The position numbers were made by a program, and so were the translations under genes. DNA of 33,063 nucleotides from assembly GCA_016235155.1 (NCBI GenBank), contig JACRLW010000076.1, positions 1 through 33,063 on the forward strand, written 5' to 3'. Below, piece by piece: positions 9,496 to 17,244 of this stretch (position 1 is the first letter of the stretch; every line of letters begins with the position of its first letter). Under the pieces are notes generated by a model, which saw only the letters and a program-made list of their open reading frames with translations, was not told the DNA's origin and ran no database searches. The DNA is from Planctomycetota bacterium. Lineage in GTDB: Bacteria > Planctomycetota > UBA1135 > UBA2386.

Positions 9496-9504
9496 ACTCC
9501 GAGC

Positions 9505-10392
9505 ATGACCGGCTCGGCGTGGGGGCGTCATGGGGGCGAGGTCGGACGCGGGGCGTACGTCGTCGAACTGCGCTCGCTCAACGGCCGCGGCCTCACGGCG
9601 AAGTTCCGCCTGCCGTACGAACTCGTCGGGTGCGAACGGGGGATCGAGGAACGGCTGCGGGCGCGCCTCGCGCGCGGGACGGTGTTCGTCACGGTTGCGC
9701 GCGACGCGGACGGAGAGGATCCGGCGAGCGTCATCGACCCCCATCGCTTCGCGGCCGCCGCGAGCCATCTCGCTGAACTCGCGCGGAAGGCGGGACTCGC
9801 GACGCCGACGGTGCGCGACGTCCTGATCGTCCCGGGCGTGCTCGCGACGCAGGGCGGCGGGCGCGACGTGCGCGACGGCCCGACCGACGACGCGCCGCCG
9901 GAATTGCTCGCTGCCGTCGATGCCGTGATCGGCGATCTCGTCGCGGCCCGCGAGGCGGAAGGCGCGACGCTCGTGACCGCGATCGTCGCACTGCTGAGTG
10001 AGCTCGAGCGCGGCATCGCGACCGTCGCGAAGCGTGCGCCGCTGCTCGCCGAGCGTTACCGCGACAAGCTCCTGTTGCGGGTGAAGGAGATCCTCGACGC
10101 GAACGGGGCGCGCCTCACGCCGGCCGACGTCGTCCAGCAGGTCGCGCTCTACGCGGACAAGGCCGACATCACCGAAGAACTCGAGCGACTCCAGTCGCAC
10201 GTCGCGCGCGCGCGCGCGATGCTCGGCGGCGGCGGGTCGATCGGCCGCCCGCTCGAATTCCTGATCCAGGAGATGCTGCGCGAGGTGAACACGATCGGCA
10301 GCAAGTCGCCCGACGTCGAGATCGCACACGAGGTCGTGTCGATGAAGACGACGGTCGATCGCCTCAAGGAACAAGTCGCCAACCTCGAGTAG
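9505..10392 (+). CDS. yicC: YicC family endoribonuclease-like protein
   Basis: A 295-residue member of the YicC/YloC family, close to the E. coli length of 287. The N-terminus MTGSAWG followed by VELRSLNGRGL matches the family opening (MTG...G... then E-R-S-N-R). The C-terminus has DITEELERLQSHVARARAML, GRPLEFLIQEMLREVNTIGSK and the terminal EVVSMKTTVDRLKEQVANLE helix, which are strongly conserved. Members are reported to be endoribonucleases acting on RNA, with a role in stationary-phase survival. The gene is immediately followed by gmk (stop at 10390-10392, next GTG at 10393), the usual yicC-gmk order. Start choice rests on a good Shine-Dalgarno at 9490-9495. Confidence 0.93.
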   Translation: MTGSAWGRHGGEVGRGAYVVELRSLNGRGLTAKFRLPYELVGCERGIEERLRARLARGTVFVTVARDADGEDPASVIDPHRFAAAASHLAELARKAGLATPTVRDVLIVPGVLATQGGGRDVRDGPTDDAPPELLAAVDAVIGDLVAAREAEGATLVTAIVALLSELERGIATVAKRAPLLAERYRDKLLLRVKEILDANGARLTPADVVQQVALYADKADITEELERLQSHVARARAMLGGGGSIGRPLEFLIQEMLREVNTIGSKSPDVEIAHEVVSMKTTVDRLKEQVANLE

Positions 10393-10977
10393 GTGCGGAT
10401 GGACTCGGCTTCGCGCGGGCGTCTCGTCGTCATCTCCGGCCCTTCGGGCGCCGGCAAGACCAGCGTGTGCCGTGCGCTGAAGCAGGACCCGCGCGTGGAG
10501 TTCTCGGTCTCCGCGACCACGCGTGCGATGCGCCCCGGTGAGCGCGACGGCGCCGATTACTGGTTCCTCTCCGTCGAGGAATTCGCGCGGCGCGAGGCGG
10601 CGGGCGAGTTCCTCGAGAGCGCGTCCTACAACGGGCGGCGCTACGGCACGCTGCGCGGGCCGATGGCGGACGCGCTGGCGCGCGGCAAGGTCTTCGTGCT
10701 CGAGATCGAAGTGCAGGGGACGCGGCAACTCCGCGAGCGCGGCGTGACCGGCACCTACGTCTTCGTCGTGCCGCCGAGCATGGAGGAGCTGCGCGCGCGC
10801 CTCGAGCGGCGCGGCTCGGACTCGCCGGCCGAGATCGAGGCCCGGCTCCGCATCGCGGAGCAAGAGCTCGGCGCGAGCGGGCTCTACGATCACGTCGTCG
10901 TGAACCACGAACTCGAGCGGACGATCGACGAGGTCCGCCGCATCCTCGGTCTGTCGATCCTCGGACTGTCACGATGA
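10393..10977 (+). CDS. gmk: Guanylate kinase
   Basis: Phosphorylates GMP to GDP with ATP. The Walker A loop GPSGAGKT is at residues 16-23. The GMP-binding segment follows: VEFSVSATTRAMRPGERDGADYWFLS, then SASYNGRRYGT, which are canonical (S/T-T-R-P-RxGE-DG-DY and the Y-G-T loop). Length is about 194 residues. The GTG at 10393 directly abuts the yicC stop; an ATG at 10399 is an alternative. The stop overlaps coaC as ATGA, so yicC, gmk and coaC form a coupled run. In many bacteria rpoZ (omega) sits here, but no rpoZ-like frame is visible between gmk and coaC. Confidence 0.97.
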   Translation: MRMDSASRGRLVVISGPSGAGKTSVCRALKQDPRVEFSVSATTRAMRPGERDGADYWFLSVEEFARREAAGEFLESASYNGRRYGTLRGPMADALARGKVFVLEIEVQGTRQLRERGVTGTYVFVVPPSMEELRARLERRGSDSPAEIEARLRIAEQELGASGLYDHVVVNHELERTIDEVRRILGLSILGLSR

Positions 10978-11501
10978 AGATCCTGCTCGGCGTCGGCGGC
11001 GGCATCGCGGCGTTCAAGGCGGCGGCTCTCGCCAGTCTGCTCGTCCAGCGCGGGCACGAGCTGCGCGTCGCGATGAGCCGCGACGCCGAGGCGTTCGTCG
11101 GACGGAAGACCTTCGAAGGGCTCACCGGCAGGGTCGCGATCGTGAGCGCGACGCAGATCGATCCCGACGGCACGGCGCCGCACATCACCGCGACGCGCTG
11201 GGCCGAGGTCTACGTCATCGCACCGGCGACGGCCGATCTCTGCGCACGGCTCGCGCACGGCGTCGCCGACGACGCGGTCTCGCTCGCGGCGGTGGCGTTC
11301 CGCGGCCGGCGCGTGCTGTGCCCCGCGATGAACGACGCGATGTGGAACGACGCGTTCGTGCAGCGCAACGTGGCGACGCTGCGCGCGGCGGGCTTCTTGG
11401 TGCTCGGACCGGTCGAAGGACGTCTCGCGGAGGGCTACGCGGCGATCGGCCGCATGGTCGAGCCCGAGACGATCGCCGACTGCATCACCGGCGCGCGCTG
11501 A
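10974..11501 (+). CDS. coaC: Phosphopantothenoylcysteine decarboxylase (CoaC-type flavoprotein), stand-alone
   Basis: A 175-residue flavoprotein matching only the N-terminal half of bifunctional CoaBC. Motifs are GVGGGIAAFKA (6-16), the candidate active-site H70 in APHI, the FMN-contacting APATADLCARLA, and PAMNDAMW (117-124), the substrate-recognition clamp. The reaction decarboxylates 4'-phosphopantothenoylcysteine to 4'-phosphopantetheine in CoA synthesis. The CoaB synthetase half is absent: the next gene is an unrelated methyltransferase. The conserved catalytic Cys region of the flap of CoaBC-type enzymes may correspond to CARLAHGV (C90), but this is unsure. Start overlaps gmk by four bases; the stop overlaps the next start by one base. 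Confidence 0.88.
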   Translation: MKILLGVGGGIAAFKAAALASLLVQRGHELRVAMSRDAEAFVGRKTFEGLTGRVAIVSATQIDPDGTAPHITATRWAEVYVIAPATADLCARLAHGVADDAVSLAAVAFRGRRVLCPAMNDAMWNDAFVQRNVATLRAAGFLVLGPVEGRLAEGYAAIGRMVEPETIADCITGAR

Positions 11502-12289
11502 TGCGCCGGATCCTGCTCTTTGGCGGGAATGCCGCGATCGCGGCGTACCTGGACGTGTTGCACTGCTGCTGCGACGTGCATGGCGTTCGCGAGGACGATG
11601 GCGTTGCCGAGGTCTTCTTCGACGGCGACCTGCCTCCGCTCGGTGAACACCGCGTCACGGCGCAGGATCTCCCGCCGGAAGTCGCCGGCGATCGCCGCAC
11701 CGGTCTCGAAGCCGACGTCGCGATCCGCGTGAGCGACCGCATCCTCGTGCGCCCGCCATGGGTCGGGACCCCGGCCGGATTCCTGGGGCTCGAGATCGTG
11801 GTTCCGCGCGGCATGGCGTTCGGGAGCGGCGAGCACGGCAGTACGCAGGCGGCGCTGCTCGCGCTCGACGAACTCTGGCCGTCGCCGCCGCCCGCGCGCG
11901 CCCTCGACGTCGGCACCGGCTCCGGCGTGCTCGCGCGATTCCTCCAGTTGCGAGGCGCCGGCTCGGTGTCCGCATGCGACGTCGAGGAGCCGGCCGTCGC
12001 CGCCGCGCGCCTCCTGCTCGGCGACTCCGACGTCCGTCTCGGCGGTCCGGACCGTTTCGCGCCCGAACGCTTCGACCTGGTCGTCGCGAACCTCGACGCG
12101 CGCCAACTCGCGACCGCGTGGGAGGAGCTGCTCGCGCGCGTCACGCCGGCCGGGACCCTGGTCGTCTCGGGTCTGCGACCGGCCGAGCAGCGCGCGTTCG
12201 AGGGGCGGATGCAGTCGGAGCCGATCGTCCGCCGCGAGCGGCTCGGCTACGTCGCGCTCGGTTGGGGCTTGGGCGGAACGGGTGCGTAG
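11501..12289 (+). CDS. prmA: Ribosomal protein L11 methyltransferase-like SAM enzyme
   Basis: A 262-residue class I methyltransferase. The C-terminal two thirds carry the PrmA pattern: MAFGSGEHGSTQ (105-116, normally FGTGxHxTT), ALDVGTGSGVLARF (SAM motif I, 134-147) and LVVANLDARQL (PrmA has AN.L). The N-terminal ~80 residues would be the substrate-recognition domain but are divergent and include an odd CCC triplet (22-24). PrmA trimethylates ribosomal protein L11. The ATG at 11501 shares its A with the coaC TGA. The final 43 bases overlap the convergent rsmJ gene. Confidence is high for a methyltransferase and moderate for L11 as the target, because the substrate domain is not well conserved. 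Confidence 0.75.
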   Translation: MRRILLFGGNAAIAAYLDVLHCCCDVHGVREDDGVAEVFFDGDLPPLGEHRVTAQDLPPEVAGDRRTGLEADVAIRVSDRILVRPPWVGTPAGFLGLEIVVPRGMAFGSGEHGSTQAALLALDELWPSPPPARALDVGTGSGVLARFLQLRGAGSVSACDVEEPAVAAARLLLGDSDVRLGGPDRFAPERFDLVVANLDARQLATAWEELLARVTPAGTLVVSGLRPAEQRAFEGRMQSEPIVRRERLGYVALGWGLGGTGA

Positions 12290-12912
12290 ATGTCGTAGCG
12301 GATCCGCGTGCCGCCGATCCGCGCGATGGGATCTTGCGCAAGCGGTGGCGCTTTCCCGTGCCGCTTCACCGCGACCCGGCGCTTTGCCACGCGACGCGCG
12401 ATCGCGAGCAACCCGGCCGCGTCGTCGCATCCGCTCCCGAGCAGGGTTCGCAGCGCCTGCGCCGCGCGCTTGGGGAGCGCCCTCTTCCCCGACTCCTCGA
12501 ACATGGGATCGAGGTGGATCGCGTCGGGTCGCTCGGCGTCGGGGAGCGCCGCGAGGATCTCGCGTGCGTCGCCGGGCACGACGGTCAGGCGGGCCGCGAG
12601 GGGGTCGCCTGCGAGGCGCAGGGCGGCGAGTTCTTCCGCGAGCATCTCGGCGAGCAGGGGGTGGCGCTCGATCACGACGACCGACGCGCCGCGGAGCGCG
12701 AGGGCGAGGGCGTCACGTCCGAAGCCGCCCGTCGCGTCGATCACCGACCGGACGCCGCGATCGAGTCCGACCGCGCGGGCGACGAGCGGCGCGGCCGTTT
12801 GCGTTGCGCCCGCGCGGCGGCGCGCCGCGGCGGAACGGAAGTCGACGAACCCGCGCAGGGACTCGGCCGGCGGGGGCGGCGAAGCGGGCTCGGAGGACGG
12901 GGTTTCGGACAC
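12247..12912 (-). CDS. rsmJ: RsmJ-like 16S rRNA (guanine-1516-N2)-methyltransferase
   Basis: A 221-residue SAM-dependent methyltransferase. The pattern LRGFVDFRSAAARRRAG (19-35), then VIDATGGFGRDALALA (57-72), VVIERHPLLAEML, and IHLDPMFEESGKRALPK matches RsmJ (E. coli: VDF...HRR, DATAGLGRDAF, LDPMYPHR-KSAL-K). It methylates G1516 of 16S rRNA in known members. The GTG at 12912 gives a length near the E. coli 250. The frame stays open to 13167 with an in-frame ATG at 13014, but the added residues are R-rich and look non-coding. It is convergent with prmA (43-base overlap) and divergent from the XRE regulator. Confidence 0.82.
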   Translation of the reverse strand: MSETPSSEPASPPPPAESLRGFVDFRSAAARRRAGATQTAAPLVARAVGLDRGVRSVIDATGGFGRDALALALRGASVVVIERHPLLAEMLAEELAALRLAGDPLAARLTVVPGDAREILAALPDAERPDAIHLDPMFEESGKRALPKRAAQALRTLLGSGCDDAAGLLAIARRVAKRRVAVKRHGKAPPLAQDPIARIGGTRIRYDIYAPVPPKPQPSAT

Positions 12913-13092
12913 CGCGGCGGATACGTCTCGATCCGGCACTACAGGACTTCGTGGACCCGAAGGGAACCAAGCACGGCATATCCACCGTCGAATCCGCGTT
13001 GCGATCGGTCGCATTCGCCCCCCGCCTTCCGCATCCCGGACTCGTTCGACCGCTCGGAGCCTTCCGCTTCGGGGTGCCGCGATCCGGTGAGT

Positions 13093-13120
13093 TTGACGCA
13101 CTTCCCACCTGGGATACGCT
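13093..13120 (+). promoter_or_regulatory. Weak candidate promoter for the XRE-type regulator
   Basis: TTGACG (13093-13098) is followed after 16 bases by TACGCT (13115-13120), about 55 bases before the ATG at 13175. The -35 is a good match but the -10 is poor. The surrounding 12913-13174 divergent gap is slightly less GC-rich than its neighbours, which is compatible with a control region for both rsmJ and the regulator. No clear operator palindrome is visible. Confidence 0.35.
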
Positions 13121-13174
13121 CCTACGCACCCCTCGCCGAGGGTTGCTCTTCTCGACCTCCCAAGCACGACACCG

Positions 13175-13765
13175 ATGCGGCGACTCCACCTGAAGCTCTT
13201 CTACCTCCGGACGCGATTCAAGCGGGAGCCGCAAGGCGTCACCGCGCGGACCCTCAACGTCCGGCCGGCCACCATGTCCCACCTCGAGCAGGGGCGCTCC
13301 CTTCCGACGCTCCAGATGCTCGAAGCGCTCTGCCGTCATTACGACGTCACGCCGACCTACCTGCTCGACGACGAGCGCCCGATCGAGCCGCAGCCGCGCG
13401 ACCGCTGGAGCGAGCGCAACCGGATGATCTGCCGCGGCGACTGGCTCGAGGTGCCGGAAGGCGCCGCGATCAAGACCGCGGACGGCGTCTGGCTCTGCCC
13501 GGTGATGGGCGGCGCCCGCTTCTACGACTCGACGGCGCAGGCCCAGCGCATGCTCTGCCACACGAAGGAGCAGGCCGTCGAACTCGAGCGCCGCCTCGGC
13601 GGCGTCGAGCGCGAAGCCGACCACCAGCTCGAGGAGCTCCTCCGTCGCGAACTCACCGCGCAGCGCAAGCCGCGGACCCGCAAGAAGGCGGCGTCGGCGC
13701 GCGACGTCACCCTCCCCGATCGGGCTCGCGGCGGACGGCCCGCGGAGATCGTCGCCGAGGCCTGA
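13175..13765 (+). CDS. XRE-type helix-turn-helix regulator with a Cys-bearing C-terminal domain
   Basis: A 196-residue protein. Residues about 5-66 form a Cro/CI-type DNA-binding domain: LRTRFKREPQGVTARTLNVRPATMSHLEQGRSLPTLQMLEALCRHYDVTPTYLLDD-like layout, with the recognition helix near ATMSHLEQG (32-40). Residues 82-130 are a compact unit with spaced cysteines (C86, C108, C128, followed by H129) and an aromatic core (DWLEVP, GVWLCPVMGG). Residues about 130-165 are charged and probably coiled coil (EQAVELERRLGG...LEELLRRELT), and the tail is basic. I do not recognise the middle domain. The gene stands alone, flanked by divergent rsmJ and a strong hairpin downstream. Target and ligand are unknown. 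Confidence 0.85.
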   Translation: MRRLHLKLFYLRTRFKREPQGVTARTLNVRPATMSHLEQGRSLPTLQMLEALCRHYDVTPTYLLDDERPIEPQPRDRWSERNRMICRGDWLEVPEGAAIKTADGVWLCPVMGGARFYDSTAQAQRMLCHTKEQAVELERRLGGVEREADHQLEELLRRELTAQRKPRTRKKAASARDVTLPDRARGGRPAEIVAEA

Positions 13766-13777
13766 TCGACGACCCGA

Positions 13778-13816
13778 CTCGCCGCGGCACCGAGTGGATC
13801 GGACCGCCGCGGCGAG
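13778..13816 (+). terminator. Strong GC hairpin after the XRE regulator
   Basis: An 11-base perfect inverted repeat (CTCGCCGCGGC at 13778-13788, complemented at 13806-13816) begins 12 bases after the regulator's stop. The loop can form an inner CCGA/TCGG stem. No T tract follows, so termination is likely but unproven. GAGTGGATCGG in the loop is repeated at 13859-13869 before the phzF-like gene. Confidence 0.5.
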
Positions 13817-13895
13817 CGATGGCGCAGCGAGCTCCGGAAGCTGACTCTGCCGCGGCGGAGTGGATCGGCGTCCGAGCTCCCGTTAGGACGGTCGC

Positions 13896-14810
13896 GTGCC
13901 TCGAACGCAGTACCTGCGCGTCGACGTCTTCACGACCGTCCCCTTCTCCGGGAACCCCCTCGCGGTCTTCCCGGATGCCGATGCGATCCCGCCCTCGCGG
14001 ATGCAGGCGATCGCGCGGGAGATGAACCTCTCGGAGACGGTGTTCTGCGTCCGATCGGCGAAGCCGCAGGCCGACGTCCGCCTGCGGATCTTCACGATCG
14101 ATCGCGAACTCCCGCTCGCCGGTCATCCCACCATCGGCGCGGTCTTCGCGCTCGCGAGCACCGGTCGCCTGCCGCTGTCCGGAGCGGGGGACGTCGTGTG
14201 GTGCGAACTCGGGGTCGGCGTGCTGCCCGTGGAGGTCGAGTCGCGCTCGGGCATCGTCGAGCGCGTCGTGATGACCCAGCGCGAACCGCGCTTCGGCGAG
14301 GCCTACTCCCGCGTCGATCGCGTCGCCGCCGCGCTCGGGGTGACGCACGCCGCGTTGTGCCCAGGCGACCTGCCGATCCGCGTGGTCGACACCGGGATCC
14401 CGTGGCTGATCGTGCCGGTCGTCGACCTGCACGCGATCCGCCGCATCGCCGCCGATCCGTCGCGCTGCGCGGCCATCGCGAGCGAGGTCGACACCGACGC
14501 GTTCTACGCGTTCACGCAGGACGTCGTCGACAGCACCTGCACGGCGCACGCCCGACACGTCGCCTTCGGCTCGCTGACGCCCGGCGAGGATCCGGCGACC
14601 GGGTCCGCCGCGGGTTGCCTCGCGAGCTACCTCGTCGGCGAGGGCATCGTGCTCGCCTCGCCGAACGCCGACCTCACGATCGAGCAGGGCCTCGAGGTGA
14701 ATCGGCCGTCACGGATCGAAGCCATGGTCGAGACCGAGGCAGGCAAACCCAAGCGAGTCCGGGTCGGTGGGAGGGCCGTGCTCCTGGGCGACGGCTCGCT
14801 CGAGGTCTGA
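13896..14810 (+). CDS. PhzF family epimerase/isomerase-like protein
   Basis: A 304-residue member of the PhzF superfamily, with the duplicated diaminopimelate-epimerase fold. Diagnostic sites are VDVFTTVPFSGNPLAVF (9-25), the catalytic glutamate E47 in NLSETVF, LAGHPTIG (75-82) and EDPATGSAAG in the second half. Members isomerise or racemise small acids; PhzF itself acts in phenazine synthesis, but most homologues have no assigned substrate and no phenazine genes are present here. The GTG start at 13896 is supported by AGGA seven bases upstream and by the conserved opening TQYLRVDVFT. The gene has its own gap on both sides and hairpins before and after. Confidence 0.9.
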   Translation: MPRTQYLRVDVFTTVPFSGNPLAVFPDADAIPPSRMQAIAREMNLSETVFCVRSAKPQADVRLRIFTIDRELPLAGHPTIGAVFALASTGRLPLSGAGDVVWCELGVGVLPVEVESRSGIVERVVMTQREPRFGEAYSRVDRVAAALGVTHAALCPGDLPIRVVDTGIPWLIVPVVDLHAIRRIAADPSRCAAIASEVDTDAFYAFTQDVVDSTCTAHARHVAFGSLTPGEDPATGSAAGCLASYLVGEGIVLASPNADLTIEQGLEVNRPSRIEAMVETEAGKPKRVRVGGRAVLLGDGSLEV

Positions 14811-14815
14811 TCGGT

Positions 14816-14831
14816 ACGGAAGGGCTTCCGT
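14816..14831. repeat. 16-base palindrome between phzF-like and moaA
   Basis: ACGGAAG, two Gs, CTTCCGT: a perfect 7-base inverted repeat starting 6 bases after the phzF-like stop and 34 bases before moaA. As RNA the two-base loop is too tight unless the inner pair opens. It could be a weak terminator or a protein-binding operator for moaA. Confidence 0.4.
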
Positions 14832-14864
14832 CGCCCACTGATCCGGCCGAGACTCCCCGCCACG

Positions 14865-15926
14865 ATGACGAGCACGACCGGGCATCGGCCGCCGGACGAC
14901 GCGCGCGCGGGTGATCGCTTCGGGCGACCGCTCCGCAGCCTGCGCCTGTCGGTCACCGATCGCTGCAACCTGCGCTGCAGCTACTGCATGCCGGAGGAGG
15001 AGTACGTCTGGCTTCCCCGAGAAGACGTGCTGCACTTCGAAGAACTCGTGCGCCTCACCGCGATCGCCACGCGTCTCGGCGTGACGCGCGTGCGCATCAC
15101 CGGCGGCGAGCCGCTGATGCGGCGCGAACTCGAGGTGCTCGTCGCGCGCCTCGCCCGCGACGTCCCGCTGGCGGACCTGTCGTTGACGACCAACGGCGTC
15201 GTGCTCGCCCGTCACGCCGAAGCGCTGCGGCGGGCCGGCCTGAAGCGGATCACGGTCAGCCTCGATTCGCTGCGACCCGAGACGTTCCGCGCGACCTCCG
15301 GTCGCGACGCGCTCGCGAACGTCCTGGCAGGCATCGATGCGGCGCGAGCGGCCGGCTTCCGCGGCATCAAGCTCAACACGGTGGTCCTCCGCGGGAGGAA
15401 CGACGGCGAACTCGAAGCGCTCGTCGACTACGCCGCCACGATCGACGGCGAGGTCCGCTTCATCGAGTACATGGACGTCGGCGGCGCGACGCGCTGGCAG
15501 ACCGACCAGGTGGTCTCGCGCGCGGAGATCCTCGCGCGGTTCCGAGCGCGCTTCGGCGCGGTGGAACCGATCGTCGACGACACGTGGGCACCGGCCGACC
15601 GCTTCAAGCTCCCCGACGGCCGGGTCTTCGGCGTGATCTCGTCGACCACCGAACCGTTCTGCGCGACCTGCGACCGGGCGCGGATCACCGCCGACGGGGT
15701 CTTCTTCACCTGCCTGTATGCGCGCCACGGCCTGCAACTGCGCGACGCGATGCGCAACGGCGCGAGCGACGACGAACTCGCCGGGTTGCTCGGGCGGGTG
15801 TGGAGCGGGCGCCAGGATCGCGGCGCCGAGGAGCGGCTCGCCCTGCGCGCGTCGCGCGGCGCGCTCGCCGCACAGGACGAACTGCGGACCAACCCGCATC
15901 TCGAGATGCACACGCGCGGCGGGTGA
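14865..15926 (+). CDS. moaA: GTP 3',8-cyclase MoaA (molybdopterin synthesis)
   Basis: A 353-residue radical SAM enzyme that converts GTP to the 3',8-cyclo intermediate, the first step of molybdenum cofactor synthesis. The SAM-binding [4Fe-4S] cluster motif CNLRCSYC gives C34, C38 and C41. The second, GTP-binding cluster motif is C266, C269 and C283 (FCATCDRARITADGVFFTC). ITGGEP (78-83) is the SAM-contacting segment. The protein ends in Gly-Gly, as MoaA requires for activity, so the C-terminus is intact. No other moa/moe gene is in the window, so the pathway must be completed elsewhere. Confidence 0.97.
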   Translation: MTSTTGHRPPDDARAGDRFGRPLRSLRLSVTDRCNLRCSYCMPEEEYVWLPREDVLHFEELVRLTAIATRLGVTRVRITGGEPLMRRELEVLVARLARDVPLADLSLTTNGVVLARHAEALRRAGLKRITVSLDSLRPETFRATSGRDALANVLAGIDAARAAGFRGIKLNTVVLRGRNDGELEALVDYAATIDGEVRFIEYMDVGGATRWQTDQVVSRAEILARFRARFGAVEPIVDDTWAPADRFKLPDGRVFGVISSTTEPFCATCDRARITADGVFFTCLYARHGLQLRDAMRNGASDDELAGLLGRVWSGRQDRGAEERLALRASRGALAAQDELRTNPHLEMHTRGG

Positions 15927-15933
15927 ACGCGCC

Positions 15934-15950
15934 GCGCCGCGAAGCGGCGC
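15934..15950. terminator. Bidirectional hairpin between convergent moaA and the UDPGP-family gene
   Basis: GCGCCGC (15934-15940), loop GAA, GCGGCGC (15944-15950): a compact seven-pair GC stem that fills the 24-base gap between two converging genes. Its right arm touches the stop codon of the minus-strand gene. Position and symmetry suit a shared terminator, though T tracts are missing. Confidence 0.6.
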
Positions 15951-17075
15951 TCAGGGCTCCGGGAAGAGATCGGCGTACATCGCCCGGATCTCGTCGCGGC
16001 CCGACTGCAGGTCGTCGGGGACCTTGATCGGGAAGAAGCGAGACGTCGGCCCGGTGCGCTTCACGCGCACGAAGGTGCTGCGCAGGAAGCGAGTCATCTC
16101 GCCGACGAGTCGTTCGACCTGAACGGCCTTCTTGCCGTCGACCTTCTTCTCGACGAAGTACCAGCCCAACTCGAAGTCGCGGTCCAACGCGTCGGCGCTG
16201 AAGTGGAAGGTGTTGGTGTTGAACACGTCGACGATGTCGGCGTCGAACCCCTCGGGGTAGCGGATCTGCTCGACCAGTTGGAGCTTGCCGCGGTGGAGGT
16301 ACGGCGAACCGCCGACGTCACCCGGCCACTTCGGCGCGACCTCGACCGTGACCTCCGCGCGCGATTGGATGTGGAGGCCGAGGATGCCGGGGGAGATGCG
16401 GGCACCGAGGTTGTCGACGTTGGCGAGGAGGAGGTACTTGCCGCCGAGAGCCAGGAAACGGTGGAGGACCCCGCTCGTGCGCAGCGCCGGCGCGAAGTCG
16501 CCATGACCGGGTCCGTGCGGCGAGACCTTGCCGTCGGCGGTCTGGAAGATGTCGCCGTCGGGCGTCATCCGCACCGAGATGAACTGCGTGAAGCAGCCGA
16601 GCTCGCCGGCGGGCACGCCGAAGTCGGCGTGCTCCGCGAGGTGGGCCTTGGTCGCCTCGTCGGTCGCGAAGCTGTTCATCAGCCAGATCGGGATCCGGCC
16701 GCCGATCCGCCCGGCCGCGAACATCGCGTCGCGGATCTTGAGTTCGAGGAACGAGTGGCCGCCGAACACCTCGACGACGCCCTTCACGACCCCGCCGAAG
16801 CGCGTCGCCATCCCGCCGTTCAGGATCACCACCCCCAGTTCACCGCGGCGGATCGCCTCGGTGCCGAGGCGGTCGAGTTCGGCCCGTTCCGGCGTTCCCT
16901 GCCGCGGGAGGTCGCGGATCTGGTCGGCGCTCGGCGCGAGCAGGCGGTCGGTGACGCGGTTGTTCGCCACCGACATGCGCTTGCTGCGCACGCCCTCGCG
17001 CCACGCCGCGAACAATGCGTCGTCGAAGCCGAAACGGTGGAGGAAGGCGAGGTCGTCGGGACTGAGTTTCTTCAC
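15951..17075 (-). CDS. UDPGP-type UTP-sugar-1-phosphate uridylyltransferase
   Basis: A 374-residue nucleotidyltransferase of the UDPGP/UAP1 family (the eukaryotic-like UDP-glucose or UDP-N-acetylhexosamine pyrophosphorylases), not the bacterial GalU family. The nucleotide-binding loop VILNGGMATRFGGVVKG lies at 83-99. Further landmarks are IPIWLMNSFATDEATKAHL, LGCFTQF, SPHGPGHGDF (the G-H-G site contacting the nucleotide), YLLLANVDNLGARI (metal-binding D) and VFNTNTFHF. The reaction makes UDP-sugar from UTP and sugar 1-phosphate. Which sugar is unclear. The GTG at 17075 (VKKLSPDD) is preferred; an ATG at 17123 adds 16 unconserved residues. A TAACCT box at 17139-17144 (minus strand) would suit the shorter start. 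Confidence 0.85.
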   Translation of the reverse strand: MKKLSPDDLAFLHRFGFDDALFAAWREGVRSKRMSVANNRVTDRLLAPSADQIRDLPRQGTPERAELDRLGTEAIRRGELGVVILNGGMATRFGGVVKGVVEVFGGHSFLELKIRDAMFAAGRIGGRIPIWLMNSFATDEATKAHLAEHADFGVPAGELGCFTQFISVRMTPDGDIFQTADGKVSPHGPGHGDFAPALRTSGVLHRFLALGGKYLLLANVDNLGARISPGILGLHIQSRAEVTVEVAPKWPGDVGGSPYLHRGKLQLVEQIRYPEGFDADIVDVFNTNTFHFSADALDRDFELGWYFVEKKVDGKKAVQVERLVGEMTRFLRSTFVRVKRTGPTSRFFPIKVPDDLQSGRDEIRAMYADLFPEP

Positions 17076-17244
17076 GGTGGAGTCCCGACCGGGCGGGAGT
17101 CGTGGGCCGGAGGGCCCCAGCAAGAAGATCGGCCGGACAGGTTAGCCGCGGCGCTCGCGGTTCGTAGGGCCGGCTTCGGACCGGGACGAGCGTCGGTCGC
17201 GGCGCACTGGACGCTCGCTCGGTGCTCGTCCAACATCCGCTGCG

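Noticed and set aside
10204..10220. Alternating CG run inside yicC as a possible slippage or Z-DNA site
   Set aside because: It encodes VARARAM in the conserved YicC helix with the frame intact on both sides; such runs are expected at this GC content.
13014..13167. Longer N-terminus for rsmJ
   Set aside because: The added residues are Arg-rich, have no family counterpart and overlap the likely control region of the XRE regulator.
13779..13869. GAGTGGATCGG pair with GC-rich flanks as a CRISPR-like or mobile repeat
   Set aside because: Only two short copies at irregular context, with no spacer array, terminal repeats or transposase nearby.
13896..14810. PhzF-like gene as part of a phenazine cluster
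   Set aside because: No other phz or chorismate-derived pathway gene is adjacent; the superfamily is broad and mostly of unknown substrate.
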